From contig JAAEAF010007817.1 of assembly GCA_011037195.1 (NCBI GenBank), positions 1-64,000 on the forward strand: a stretch of 64,000 nucleotides of DNA. Direction: 5' to 3'. Under the pieces are notes generated by a model that saw only the letters and a list, made by a program, of their open reading frames with translations, was not told the origin of the DNA and did no database searches. Positions within the stretch are counted from its first letter, which is position 1. Each line of letters starts with the position of its first letter. Source of the stretch: Triatoma infestans. Taxonomy: Eukaryota; Arthropoda; Insecta; Hemiptera; Reduviidae. This document shows, one piece after another, positions 22,425 to 32,269 of the stretch. Position numbers and translations under genes: made by a program.

Positions 22425-23215
22425 TTAGGGTACTGTGGTATCTTGCTTCAGCTAGCATCTTATACCAAAGAATTATGCCGTGTGGTTAATGACCAAGATT
22501 ATTAGCTTGAATTTAGGCTAATTTAGTTTTCTTCTTTACCATTTCACATCCTCCCCTAAGGTGATACGTGTCAGGAGTCTGGAATTCTCAGTTTTGTGGT
22601 TCCTGTTTTTTCATTAATTTTATTTGCTTCATTTGCTTTTAATTACTATTTATTTTCTTTTAATCTATACTTATTCCTTTCTTCATATAAATCATGTTAA
22701 ATAAAATATATCAAGAGAAGGAATTTTAAATATTTTTTTGTAGTTAATTGAAACACCATTAAGTCAAATTATAAACAAAACAAAAAAAAAAAAAACGTAG
22801 AATAACAATATAAATCTTTAATTTTATGAATAAATTTCCTCTGTAGAACTTAGCATCAATGAGTCAATTGAAAACGCAAAGTTCAGTTGCAATGGTTTCC
22901 ATTGTGCAAGTGTAGACTTGGAACTTTTGCCATGGCCTAAACTTTTGACAAGCGTATAATATAATAATAAGATAATAAAGGCTTCCACATTTAAATGCTT
23001 CCATTTAAAAGCTTGAAACATTAATCTGACGGTGATTGAGGAGGCTTCATTACACACACACACAGATAAAGTTTTACAAAACTGTTGAGTTTACTAATAT
23101 GACAAGTTGGTTTTTAATTTTTGTGTCGTTGTTTTTTTTATTTGTGTATTTGTGCTGTTGACTTTATACTTTTCAAAGTGAAAAAAAAAATTAAAAATTT
23201 GGCTTTTTTGATATA
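22425..23215. other. No gene seen
   Basis: AT-rich, with A and T homopolymers (for example A run at about 22,783) and (CA)n at about 23,053. The 79-codon minus opening 23,063-22,824 has no recognisable domain. Confidence 0.5.
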
Positions 23216-23217
23216 TT

Positions 23218-23300
23218 GCCAGAACATTTCCACTGACATATACATCAACTCACATAAGATTTCTTGTAAAGATAGTTTGATATATGCAACTACTGCTAGG
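23218..23300 (+). repeat. 83-bp dispersed repeat (family D), copy 1
   Basis: GCCAGAACATTTCCACTGAC ... AAGATTTCTTGTAAAGATAG ... ATATATGCA. It matches 24,629-24,712 in the same orientation with about eight differences. Its function is unknown. Confidence 0.75.
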
Positions 23301-23304
23301 GTAC

Positions 23305-24625
23305 AAATTAAAATAAACTTTTTTTATTAATTAATCGTTTCACACATTCAAAATGTCACAAGTGATATAGCAGTTGTCTCTGCATATGTGTGAATCAAGC
23401 CAAGGTCAACGATCCCAAAAAAATAATTATAAAGACCTTTGTGGAGTAATTGTACAAAATTTTTAAGAGAAAAAAAAACAGTTGTTCGTTTTCAATAAAC
23501 ACCTCAAACTTCAATAAAAAAAAAAAAAAAAAATCTAGAAAAATGTAAAAAACGCAGTAGGATATCGTTGACAAGAGATATTATGGGAAAAAAGTCAATC
23601 TAACAACTCAAAATAGCTTTCTTAATCCCTTCTTTCTTGTTTTTCCAATATTTCAGTTTCATCCGATCTATATGATTCTTGATCTTTGATCTTCCTTCAA
23701 CAAAATTCGAAAACCATTCAACAAACCCCTTTCTTTCTCGCCATCACTTTGTTAATATTGTTACTGCGATAAACAATTTCCAACCACCAAGTTCCCCCCA
23801 TAAATGGCACTATATTCTTCTAGTTTTCAATACGGGTTATAGCTGCAATTCTAAAGTAGGCCAAGAAAATAAGCTATCCACGTGTGAAAGTGTGAATTTA
23901 ATTATGCACACAAATGGATAGATAATGTTCACTATGCTCAAAATCAATAAACAATAAAATATGACGGACATTTTCAACATTGATGGAACAAAAAAATTTG
24001 AATATTACTTTCACAGCTAAAGAAATACTTAAAACTTAAAGAATGGCAAATCTAGTTTAAACGAATACAAAAAACTAACTAGTGGAAACTTTGGAATTGA
24101 TTTTCCAGGCGGTGAATGAATTATAAATATAGGCGTAGAAGAAAATTTAAAGAAAAAGTAGAAAGAAACTACGTGGCCTAAAAGTAGATATTAGATAAAA
24201 AGTCAGGACTTTATGAACCAATATATATTTTCTTATGATAATGATTTGTTAGAATTCAATACGTATTTTTATGAAACATCTGTATATATATATATAAAGT
24301 AAGTAAAGTAATACTATATATATATATATATATATATAGTGAGAAAAAAGAAGAAGAAAATAAATGGCAGTGCTGGGATAGTTGGAAAAAAAACTTTTAA
24401 AAAAACTTATTCTCACATTCACAAAATGAATTATTCGATTTTTCAAATGGAAATCTTATACCGTGGAAACTTCTTGACTAAAAAGTTTTCTGGATAAGGA
24501 AAAAGTGTGTGTCAGTATGAAGTATAACCAAGAAGGAAATGGTAATGTTAGTGGGAATGTAGGCACATTGTGATGCTATTCCTTTAGATATATATCCCAA
24601 TCTAGGAACGGGATATCCCAATCTA
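23305..24625. other. No gene seen; (TA)n at about 24,278-24,340
   Basis: AT-rich with an A tract (23,515-23,533) and two TA runs. The stretch 23,670-23,920 is slightly GC-richer with an 80-codon opening but no motif. Confidence 0.5.
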
Positions 24626-24628
24626 ACA

Positions 24629-24712
24629 GCCAGAACATTTCCACTGACATACACATCAACTCCTACAAGATTTCTTGTAAAGATAGTTTTATATATGCAC
24701 CTACTACTAGAC
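24629..24712 (+). repeat. 83-bp dispersed repeat (family D), copy 2
   Basis: Second copy of the sequence at 23,218-23,300. Just before it, a phrase reading TATCCCAATCTA occurs twice (about 24,593 and 24,612), a small local duplication. Confidence 0.75.
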
Positions 24713-24714
24713 TG

Positions 24715-25735
24715 GTATATATAAGAAACTGAACAGTAGCAAATCATTCACTTCTCTCTCGTTCGCCCAGATTTCTAGAAAAACTACCAATACTGTTACT
24801 AATTCCGAATTGCAGTGCGGAACCAGGTCATTTCCAAAACTGCTCCACCAATATCATAATTCCTATCTTTACCACAGCCACTGTTAATATGTACTGCGCA
24901 TCTGACATTCTCTAACCAATTCTACGCTTGATAGGACCACCAGTTTGAGCAACAAGCTCTGCCAGGTTCCTAAATAGATTTTTCAAAATAAGATTGTAAT
25001 TCAGTCAGTCTCAAACAAGCTTTATAAAGTTTTCCAACAGCCCTTACAAGTATAAGAATAAGTCTTAAGTCTCAATACAACAATTTATACGAGCTCAACA
25101 AGTTATCTTCAGGCAAAATTCTATCCACTTCGCTCTCTCTGTTATAATTCTATTAATACGTTACTTATAATTCTCTTAACCGAATAATCGACCATATATA
25201 AATTACAAGCAACAGTATAAAGTAGTGCGTCTTTCTTCTTAATCAACACATTTCCTTTCATCTGACCCTGGGCATCTGCATCTCTGCTGAATGCACCGTT
25301 TCTAAATTGATACTAATGCATTCTCAATCATCCTGCCAGAATTGCCGCCAGAGATTTTTCATATTTAGGTACTACTGAACTAAACTGTTACCTCATTGCA
25401 GTAACCGTGAATGCTCAAAACCTGTCAGAAGGTGGTTTTTATTGTAAGTTTGTAAACAGCACGCCTTGGTTTTCACTGCTCTTAATTGTAGTTCTGCTTT
25501 TTGCACTTATGATGTTGGATCAGGTCGGGAGCTATCCTACCAAGTTACATCACTCGATGTCTAGACAGAATCCTACAGTGTTTCAAGTTTGATATCTGTA
25601 TGATGGTTCTAATCGTCTATTCAGTTATAGTTTTCAGTTTCTACAGTACTAGTGAATATTGCAGTTTATTAGAAAGAAAGTAACAAATTCTTCTTAAATA
25701 AGAGAAAGTAAACTAATTAAAGAGAAAATTACTAA
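24715..25735. other. No gene recognised; moderately GC-balanced unique DNA
   Basis: Less AT-rich than its neighbours and without obvious repeats, but no frame longer than 61 codons and no domain. It could hold noncoding exon or regulatory sequence; nothing specific can be named. Confidence 0.4.
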
Positions 25736-25749
25736 ACTAATTAATTAAA

Positions 25750-25948
25750 TGTTGTTGTGGTGGTTGGTTCCGCAGAGCTGGAAAGCATCAGAGACTGAGT
25801 CAGTGTATAAACTGAATTTGCTCTGTGCAAGTCTATGTTATCACACTGTCTGACAAACGCATCCTGAAGATGGGCGAAAGCCCGAAACCGGTCGATGACC
25901 ACAAAATGAAGCAAGCTACCACGGAAAATGTGTCTGATGCCCTGATGA
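25750..25948 (+). mobile_element. 199-bp hammerhead-family element with 12-bp TSD (copy 4)
   Basis: The perfect 12-mer TAATTAATTAAA flanks it at 25,738-25,749 and 25,949-25,960. The element opens with GTTGTTGTGGTGGTTGGTTC and GCAGAGCTGGAAAGCATCAG, an inverted piece of the family's own right end. Then comes the forward unit: TAAACTGAATTTGCTCTGTG, CAAGTCTATGTTATCACAC, the hammerhead-like core, GATGACCACAAAATGAAGC, CACGGAAAATGTG and TCTGATGCC. It has no coding capacity. It is the best preserved member and shows that the family inserts with 12-bp duplications and carries inverted terminal pieces. Short size, ribozyme-like motif and lack of protein are features of retrozyme-like non-autonomous retroelements. 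Confidence 0.85.
25860..25897 (+). ncRNA. Compact hammerhead ribozyme candidate
   Basis: In order: CATC (stem I, 5' side), CTGAAGA (matches the invariant CUGANGA core), one extra T, GGGC-GAAA-GCCC (stem II, 4 bp with a GNRA tetraloop), GAAA (G12-A13-A14 and A15.1), then CC-GG closed by T16.1 as a self-complementary ACCGGT stem III with no loop, C17 as the cleavage base, and GATG pairing with CATC (stem I, 3' side). Every residue of the known catalytic core is present. The departures are the single T inserted between A9 and stem II, and the loopless stem III, which would favour pairing of two molecules. Compact hammerhead variants acting as dimers are known from Penelope-like elements. Activity is inferred, not shown. 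Confidence 0.65.
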
Positions 25949-25960
25949 TAATTAATTAAA

Positions 25961-26480
25961 CTTTTACATCATGGATATATCATATTTTCATATTAATATG
26001 TCCAGAAATTCCAGCTCATGAGAAATATACACACTAATATTTAATGTAATAATGCATTCAATCAATAATTTATGATTAAATAAATGGAAATTTCAGTTCC
26101 ATTCCTAAGTATAATTATTTCAGATGAAAATAGTTGCTTAATGCTATATGTATTTATATTGAACCTGTACCCTGGAAATGTTAGTTTAAATAATTGATTT
26201 ATCCATCTATAAAGCAATTTCAATTATTTCATTAGTCATTAGTTAGTTAAAGCAATTTTCAATTTTAGTTATTGAAATCCGTTATTAATAATAAATAGCG
26301 TTGAATGAGATCGGGTGAAGAGCAGAACTCATAAAATGTTTATAAATGTCTACCACATTCTTTAGAGTATAGCATTAATTTCAGAACATGAGATTGCTCC
26401 CTAGATGCAAGTAACTGTGGATTCCTAAACATCTTAAGATGTCGCTCTAGCTAGACTAAACTGATCGCTTCGGATTACTT
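25961..26480. other. No gene seen
   Basis: AT-rich DNA, no repeat or frame recognised. Confidence 0.5.
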
Positions 26481-26484
26481 CTAT

Positions 26485-26740
26485 AATTCTATTACTCTTG
26501 TAGGACATTGGCCATCTTTAGTAGACTATCAGAGTTATCCCAGTCTTTTTCTTCTCCGCCGCCTGTTACCCATCTTCAATAAATCTTTTTTCTACATCCT
26601 GCGCCTCCCATCTTTGTTCATCCGCTTCGTTTTCTACCGCCTAGGTTCCAGACACCTTTCTGGAACTCTATCCACTCTTATCCTACACATGCGTACAAAG
26701 TTTTACCAACTTCATCCTCATAAATTCTTTTGTTTTTTTC
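26485..26740 (-). pseudogene. Possible RTE-like LINE C-terminal remnant
   Basis: The minus strand gives LVRMCRIRVDRVPERCLEPR followed by Lys/Arg-rich pieces (KTKRMNKDGRRRM, MGNRRRRRKRLG). The pattern GHV.RM...R.P.RVLE..., then a basic GR-rich run, is that of RTE-like ORF C-termini. Stops and missing residues show strong decay. Moderate support only. Confidence 0.35.
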
Positions 26741-26744
26741 TGGA

Positions 26745-28625
26745 TACGAAAACGTCGAACATAAATGCATCTTATTACATCTGTTCTCGGTAATTCAGTC
26801 TTTGCTTGTCTGCTGCAATCAGCACCCCCATATCTCCGAACTATGTATTACTATAGGCCTGTTTTCTGTTCTGCGTATAGTGAGATTTGGTCGGCCTGGA
26901 AATATGCTTATAGCGTAGCATGTCTCTTAATACTCACAGACATCTATAAATCAAAGAATTAGCTTTCTTTCAGTAAACATTACTTATCACATGAAGCACC
27001 ATAAGGAATATTACATCAGTATTTGAGTTTATCAAGACAAAGCTGAAATAATATCTTTGAATCTCAAATAACATTCCCGCCTGTGCTGTTGAAGTAAAAT
27101 CGTTGAAATTTAGCTAGAATGATGAAGAACCATTCCCAATTACTGAGATACAATCCGCAAATTTTATTTCATTTCAAAATTAGAAACAGTTTTGCGAGAT
27201 ATGAACATAATTGTATAAAAAAAGAAATGAATTTTCCATGCGGTAAGGTAGATTTCCCTGGAAACCAATTTATGTGAAAAATAAGTTTGGTTGTTTTTAC
27301 TTTATATCGTTTCATGTAGCACCTTGATTAATCTGAGGCTAACGGCTGGGGGATGACTGTAGATTTACTGTCAGTACCTCAAGTTTAATGGCTTGTTGTC
27401 GTGCTTGCTCTGGATTTTTAACATTTCTGTTCGAAAACTCAGAAATATTTTATTTTAATTTTTTTCAACTTCCCTCTATCAAGTAACATTGCCTGACAAG
27501 CTCTTCATCAGTGCTGGAAGCAGCAAATGCGTCCCCTTGCTCCCCGCCGACAATGTGAACGCACCTTGTGGAATTGATAAACTACTAAAGTAAGCTATGA
27601 TATCTGCAGCGTTAACCCCTGCATGCAGTCTTATAATGTCGCTCAAGTTGATGATGTCCTTTTTCAAATTCCTTAACAGACAGGCATTATAATCAGGTTA
27701 TTTACTTATTTTACAAAACGTATGGCGATCAAATACAACAAGATATTTAAAATAATGTTTATTTGAATGTAAATATTGAGTATTATTTTAGAATATAGTG
27801 CAATGTATTGGATGTCTGGTGTCGCTGATGTAATGTTGTCTGATCAGTGACCTTAATAATTTAACCCTTCATTGCAGGGACGCGATTAGTTTTGAATATT
27901 TTATTATTATTAACCTTCTTACGGTGAAATTGGAATTTACCCTTAATTGATTTACAAATTATTATAGTAATTTGAACAGTTATAAATCTTCTTTTTTCAG
28001 AATTGACGTCATTATCATTCTAAGAACAATAATTTAATGTTATTTTCATTTCGTGTCTCCCACTTGGTTAATAACTTTATTATTTATTAATGTTATCTAG
28101 ATTGACAGAGGTACTCCAGACTGTTTTCTTCTTTCTTTAATTACTATGATTCTTTTTTTATTTTTATCGATAACATTGATTTATTATTTCGTAATTTACA
28201 GGTGCATGGAAACTTACAGTAATTGATAGTGAATAAGGCCTACATATAGATTTATCTAAGTTAGTTATTATGGAGATATATTCCAACCCAATACAAATGG
28301 GACATCATATTGAGAAAAATTGGATGACGTAGAAGGGCTTTTAGTATTACGACCACTGAAAAAATGACAAAAAAATAGTGGCCTATATGAGAGGTTGAAT
28401 TTTCATTCTAATTTTTTACACTTTTACACTTTACTGATCTTTTCGAATGCGTAATGGCCTACTTGCAGCGATTGTGGTTAAACATGAAATCTTTTCGTTT
28501 ATCTCTATAGCTTACGATCGGCAGTGACTCCATGCGCCTCAAAAAATTGCTCTCTTTACAGTCTATTGCAACGATGCAACTCAGTGGCCGCCAGGTAAAT
28601 TAAAGCAAAATCAATTACCTACTAT
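26745..28625. other. No gene seen
   Basis: AT-rich sequence. The 62-codon minus opening near 27,479-27,667 sits in a GC-richer patch (CCCCTTGCTCCCCGCCGACAA) but has no motif and no convincing splice context. Confidence 0.5.
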
Positions 28626-28628
28626 ATT

Positions 28629-29670
28629 ACTTTCTCTTACTCCCCAGTAAGAGGAGGAAGTATTGTAATCATGTCAGATTTGCTATATCGAGTTTTCACC
28701 GCAAATATGCGTTTCGAGGTTCCTTGAGTCCAAAAAAGTGGTTTTTAGCAAATGGTCTGTGTGTGTTTCTGTGTTAGGTGTGTATGTATGTGAACAGCAT
28801 AGCTCCTTGGTGCACAGCACAGCTGTTAGTTGTGTATTTTATGTATGTGAACAGAAAGTTCAAACTTGATCTAAGGACTTGTGGGTATCACCATGGGATT
28901 CGACTGTAAGTTAACTGTCAAAATTCCTCAACCTGAAGTATCACTTTATTAATGTTTTTTTTCACTTTTTCGCATTTTTCTCGAAAATGGCTCAACTATT
29001 TTTTTTTTGAGCTTGTTTTATCAAACTACACATACAAGGAACTACAATTTCTATTTGAAATATTTATCTGGGAAAATGCATTTAAGGGCACTTTTGGGCG
29101 AGGGGTGGGTGTTAGGTTTTCCTCTAAAGTGCTGTTTCTTTATTATACAATAATTCTGTCATCTAAATAATATTAATTAGAATTAAATATGCTATTGAAA
29201 TTCCGAGTTGGAAAAAAATCGGATGGCCAGAAGTACGTTTTTATTAATAAGCATTTTTCTAAAACGGCTCCAACGCTTTTCTTTAAACTTGGTATATCAA
29301 CTACGCAAACAAGGTTCTACAATTTTTATTTGTAACATTTCTCCGGAAAAATGCATTTAAGGGCACTTTTGGGGGAGGAGTGGTGGGGTTAGTTGTCCTT
29401 GAAAGTCCTATTTCAATTTTTTACACAATTCTATCTCGAAATAATATTAATTAGAAATAAATTGATTGCCAAAATTCTGAGTTTCAAGAAAATTAGTGTA
29501 TTTTTCAAGGAAGTGTATTTTTACTGAACAGTTTTTTCAGTTTTTGTGATTTTTCTCCATAAAAACACCGACGAATTTCATTAAATTTGGTATACTAGTT
29601 TGACAATTACAGTTTTCAAAACTGGAGTAAGTGAAAGTTGTTTGAGTGTTTCACACAGTTTTTTTTTTTT
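28629..29670 (+). repeat. Full-length family A element (about 1.04 kb)
   Basis: The 5' end is the palindrome ACTTTCTCTTACT-CCCC-AGTAAGAGGAGG. The 3' end is GGAGTAAGTGAAAGTTG, TTTGAGTGTTTCACACAG and a T tract. The two ends therefore share an inverted ACTTTCTCTTACTCC-like terminal word. The interior repeats a module three times at 28,972, 29,251 and about 29,547 (TTTTTCTCGAAAATGGCTC, GAACTTGGTATA-type, ATTTAAGGGCACTTTTGGG, AATAATATTAATTAGAA). No protein is encoded. It looks like a non-autonomous DNA element (MITE-like) with internal amplification. The T tract would instead fit a retroelement end, so the class is open. Confidence 0.75.
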
Positions 29671-29674
29671 GTGT

Positions 29675-30885
29675 AAAAAAGCCAATATACATTTTTGCTT
29701 TGTAAAGATATAAAGAATTAAGGTATAAAGAATAAACCGCCATAATAAAGCTTCTACCAAAGCTTCTCCTTCTTTAGATTGTTGTTAGTCTTCGAGACTA
29801 TTTATGAAATTATTTACGTTTCAGCTTAGACCCGTATTTATAAGAAAAATCCATTTGACGAATTGGACGGAGCTTACTGCTTAAATTGGTAGTCATGTTA
29901 AGCGCTTGCGTCGCTTATGGTAACTTAGATGGGCTGTGTAGATTATAATTGATGCTGCCTTATGGTAGCGATAAAAAGCGAAATACAAATGGCGCTGTTA
30001 CGGTAGTGATAAGAAGCATTATACTCCCATATACTAAATTATATGATGTGACAATTATGAGGAGTGTAGTAAGATAACACTTTTCATAATTACAGAGTTA
30101 GACAGAAAAACTTGATGATTTGGGAACGACTTTAACTTTTATTGTGTTGGTCGACTTGTCCCACTCTTTCTATCATCTTAGAGACATTTCAATCTGAAAC
30201 ATTCTTTAGAACGGATAGTACTTTCATCTCGACTCAGCAAAGAGGTCTGTTCTTCATTTCATGGTTGGCCATCTTAAACCTTCAAGGAACACGACTATGC
30301 TAAAGGTAGGCGACAAGGTAGAAAGAAAGTGATAGCAAGAAGATCCTTATTTAAGGTCGAAGTGAGGGCGAAATCTTCGCTTAGTTTGGGTAACCCAATC
30401 CCTGTTTTATTTATAGTTCAATACTAAATTCCTTGGATTGAATAACACTATACGTCTAGACGAACTATTCCATCTATTTCTTCCTCAATAAACCTTTATT
30501 CAAAAACCAATAAAATCAAAGGTTACTACCACACTCGAACGATGGAAAAATCATTAAATGCAATGAAAACCTTGTAAAAATAGTAGATTTTTTTGTTGTC
30601 ATTTATTGATGTTAGACTGGAAGGAAAACATATTTTTCATAAATGATGAAAAATTTATTTCGTTAACTTTTAGTGTAAGTGAAGAGCACATAAAAAAGAA
30701 GTGAAATAATGCGGGATTTTAGCATTGGCTGCATACAGTATGTTTTCCTTTTTTCTATAGTTTTTTTTTCTTTGGAAAATATTATTTATTGCTAGCTTAT
30801 GAGCTTTTCCAAAAAAAAAAAAAAAAAAGCGTTAACTATTTCTTTGTTTAATTTCCTTTTGCCTTTTTTTTTTTATTTATTTAAT
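29675..30885. other. No gene seen
   Basis: Unassigned DNA. Around 30,240-30,360 a GC-richer patch (CATGGTTGGCCATC, AAGGTAGGCGACAAGG) might be an old LINE tail, but no conserved word is secure. A and T homopolymers near 30,810-30,880. Confidence 0.45.
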
Positions 30886-30887
30886 AT

Positions 30888-31245
30888 ATAGAAATGACAG
30901 CCCCCCCATATAGTGCAACAGAGGAACATGCAAGCCTGGTAGTTTGGGTAACATTTCATAAAGAGTTCTGGGAGGGAGGAGGGATCTGTAGTTCACCCTC
31001 CCAGAATGGAGTAAAGCGCTCCGAACATAGTAGAGCACTATGCCGAGCTGGGAGCTCCATTTCCTGTCCCAAACCCGTTTTGCCCTAAAAGTAAATTTAT
31101 TGTATGTTGGGATCGGATGGAGATGGTGTCTCCCCCAGCGCTTTTTGCTGGCCGCTAGTCCTGTGTGGTGGTTACAGACACTGAGTATCGACTGTGTGAA
31201 ATATATAGTGTGAGAACAATGGAAAATAATATCATAGTGCAAGTT
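30888..31245 (-). repeat. Unclassified GC-rich insertion, probably a retroelement scrap
   Basis: About 355 bp of clearly GC-richer sequence (CCCTCCCAGAATGG, AGTAGAGCACTATGCC, GTGTCTCCCCCAGCG) is bounded on the left by a long T tract (about 30,864-30,877) and on the right by another (31,244-31,256). The left T tract would be the 3' A tail of a minus-strand element. The 121-codon minus opening (31,242-30,877) is open throughout but shows no known domain. It could be a SINE-like or truncated LINE piece. Confidence 0.4.
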
Positions 31246-31259
31246 TTTTTTTTTTTGAG

Positions 31260-31915
31260 ATTATATAACCTCAGTTATATATAACACATGAGTGTACCAC
31301 CCTATTGTGGCTTTGTGATTTTTATTTGGTGTAAGTATTACTAAACTAAACATTGGTTACTATATCGAGTGGAAGTAAAATACTAAGTCTGAAGAAATAC
31401 TGAGATAAAAATGATATAATATATATAAAAATAGAAATTCTCTATGTGGCCACAATGTTTCCTATAGTAAAATAGTTTTATATCTGTGTCACAGTCAGCT
31501 GGTAACTCTACTAGGTGGTTCTCTTCCATGCTGTGTTTGTTTGTTGGTTTTGGCAAAATTCTGATGCTATAAACTAAATATTATTACTTTATCCGCAGTA
31601 CTAAAAACATGTTATATTATTTACATGTACCAATATAAAAAAATTTCTTTCCCTAACCCCAATTTAAATAATCACCTAGCCCAATTTTGTACCTGCTTTT
31701 TTTTTTTCTCACTTTATTGAACTTTATACCATTCTTTTTTTATCAGAAATTTTCGTCATTAGGGACTTCTTCCTTTTATCCAATGTTTCTTTTGAAGTAT
31801 AGAATCTTTTCGGTAGTATTCTTATCAAAAGAGTAGTTTCAGATGGGTGTTTTTGTCTTCATCTGTAATATGAAAATGATAAGTATTACATTTTTGTAAG
31901 ATTACTTCTCAAAAT
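31260..31915. other. No gene seen
   Basis: AT-rich sequence with no domain-bearing frame. Confidence 0.5.
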
Positions 31916-32114
31916 TAAAAACATTTTAGGTCTTCGAATTGAAACCACATCAGTATGCCGAAGAGGCGTAGTATAATATGGACGAGACATCGATTTATAA
32001 CCCTGATCCTAGAAAGGAGCGGAAAAGAAAGAGGAAGAAATAATTAACAGTTTTCCAGAGCAAATCAAGGCTGCAGCTTTAGCAACGAGGCAAAGGAGAG
32101 GGGAGATTAATACT

Positions 32115-32255
32115 TAGTCAACCAACAGCCAATCATGCGTAAGGGTGAGACAATTAAACCCCGCCTACTATAACAATCATTTAAAAATAGGAGGGGAATC
32201 GACTGACTGCTCTTTACTATTACCCTGTTTCTTGCCATTTTCGTTCACGTTCAAA
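32115..32255 (+). promoter_or_regulatory. Candidate promoter with CCAAT box and pyrimidine-rich start
   Basis: CAGCCAATCATGCG (CCAAT box) at about 32,124, CCCCGCCTACTATAA at about 32,159, a TATA-like TTTAAAAATAGG at about 32,180, then GACTGACTGCTCTTTACTATTACC, in which CTCTTT could start a pyrimidine-rich (TOP-like) leader. A perfect insect start context CAAAATG follows about 45 bases later. Each signal alone is weak; their order is promoter-like. The region directly upstream (31,920-32,110) is also GC-richer. Confidence 0.35.
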
Positions 32256-32260
32256 ATGAG
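32256..32260 (+). CDS. Possible minimal first coding exon (ATGAG then splice donor)
   Basis: CAAAATGAG|GTGAGTAT combines an ideal start context with a near-consensus splice donor, giving Met plus two bases of the next codon (AG_, Arg or Ser). Very short first coding exons behind a pyrimidine-rich leader are common in ribosomal protein and other housekeeping genes. No downstream exon was recognised: joining to the AG at about 32,325 gives a short basic peptide with an early stop. Treat as a hint only. Confidence 0.25.
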
Positions 32261-32269
32261 GTGAGTATA

